Assembly (NCBI GenBank): GCA_002105175.1
Contig: MCGE01000013.1
Coordinates: 434,001 to 498,000, forward strand
DNA from: Absidia repens
Taxonomy: Eukaryota > Mucoromycota > Mucoromycetes > Mucorales > Cunninghamellaceae
Reading direction: 5' to 3'
Length of the DNA stretch: 64,000 bases
A model generated the notes under the pieces. It saw only the letters and a program-made list of their open reading frames with translations, did not search any database and was not told where the DNA came from. Made by a program: the position numbers and the translations under genes. Positions 63,901-64,000 of this stretch are shown here, piece after piece (the stretch's first letter is position 1; each line of letters begins with the position of its first letter).

Positions 63901-64000
63901 AAAGTACACAAGAAAAAAGGTTACACAATCGGACGATCCTTGGTTCTACTCCAATCAACTCTTACGTTTTCATAAGCATCAAGCACACGACGGGTAATGC
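60987..64000 (-). CDS. MKLN1: Muskelin-like kelch protein (5' end outside window)
   Basis: Muskelin is a kelch-repeat subunit associated with the CTLH/GID ubiquitin ligase. Eight exons are in the window (63966-64000, 63613-63886, 63381-63546, 63085-63271, 62824-62987, 61551-62741, 61178-61476, 60987-61096), encoding 807 residues; the N-terminal discoidin-like part lies beyond 64000. Visible features: LisH/CTLH-type helical region (RLCMKHFRQRNMGDVFQLIK ... NPLLTRLHTALV), then kelch repeats (RGGHQMCIDSANGHIYLHGG, GPSARSCHQICLDTAS, GGPELVFDHQMCVDA, RVGHSMLLDSLHHQLYIFGG, THYLFGGDPHEY). The C-terminus ends with the muskelin-specific ILQYFPSDMREPTGDISDAL. A long low-complexity insertion, including a run of Asp and a Gly-rich stretch, interrupts the kelch array within exon 61551-62741. 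Confidence 0.92.

Overview
The window is nuclear DNA of an intron-dense, AT-rich fungus. Short GT-AG introns with T-rich 3' ends, many exons per gene, poly-T/poly-A tracts, muskelin, an SPX-RING ligase and parts of the minor (U12) spliceosome together suggest an early-diverging lineage, most likely Mucoromycota. The species cannot be named from the sequence. I built gene models by chaining exons in frame; in nearly all of them the exon lengths sum to a whole number of codons. There are 23 protein-coding genes (one cut by the right edge) and one tRNA-Asn.

Layout. 1-5.3 kb: repeat-rich left end with a GC-rich tandem repeat, duplicated modules, a 160-aa orphan gene, a pair of about 545-bp direct repeats with TATA boxes, tRNA-Asn and a copy of a dispersed repeat. 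5.3-13 kb: pirin (-), an unidentified gene with two AT-AC introns (+), an FHA-domain protein (-) and Pol I subunit RPA43 (-). 13.7-24.8 kb: secreted aspartic protease (+), an 8-bp minisatellite, EMC3 (-), a PY-motif membrane protein (+), U11/U12-65K/RNPC3 (-), NAT9 (+) and an F-box protein (-). 25.3-41.5 kb: unidentified 174-aa protein, SEC1, PDH E1-beta, an RCK2/SRK1-type kinase and a PKA catalytic subunit, all (+). 41.8-46.6 kb: ribosomal protein L11/uL5 and DED1 (+). 48.2-58.3 kb: eIF2-gamma, OST1, SPX-RING ligase and an MFS transporter, all (-). 61-64 kb: muskelin (-, 5' end outside the window).

Genes are mostly unrelated housekeeping functions: translation (DED1, eIF2-gamma, uL5), secretory pathway (EMC3, OST1, SEC1), signalling (PKA, RCK2-like) and protein turnover (F-box, SPX-RING, muskelin). 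The exception is the minor-spliceosome link. The gene at 6.7-8.4 kb can be read through only if two introns are spliced as U12-type AT-AC introns, and 14 kb away lies RNPC3, the protein that bridges U11 and U12 snRNPs. This RNPC3 has only the N-terminal RRM. The other main result is an unclassified dispersed repeat, about six copies in 60 kb in both orientations, five of which share a CACGTG-containing 5' boundary.
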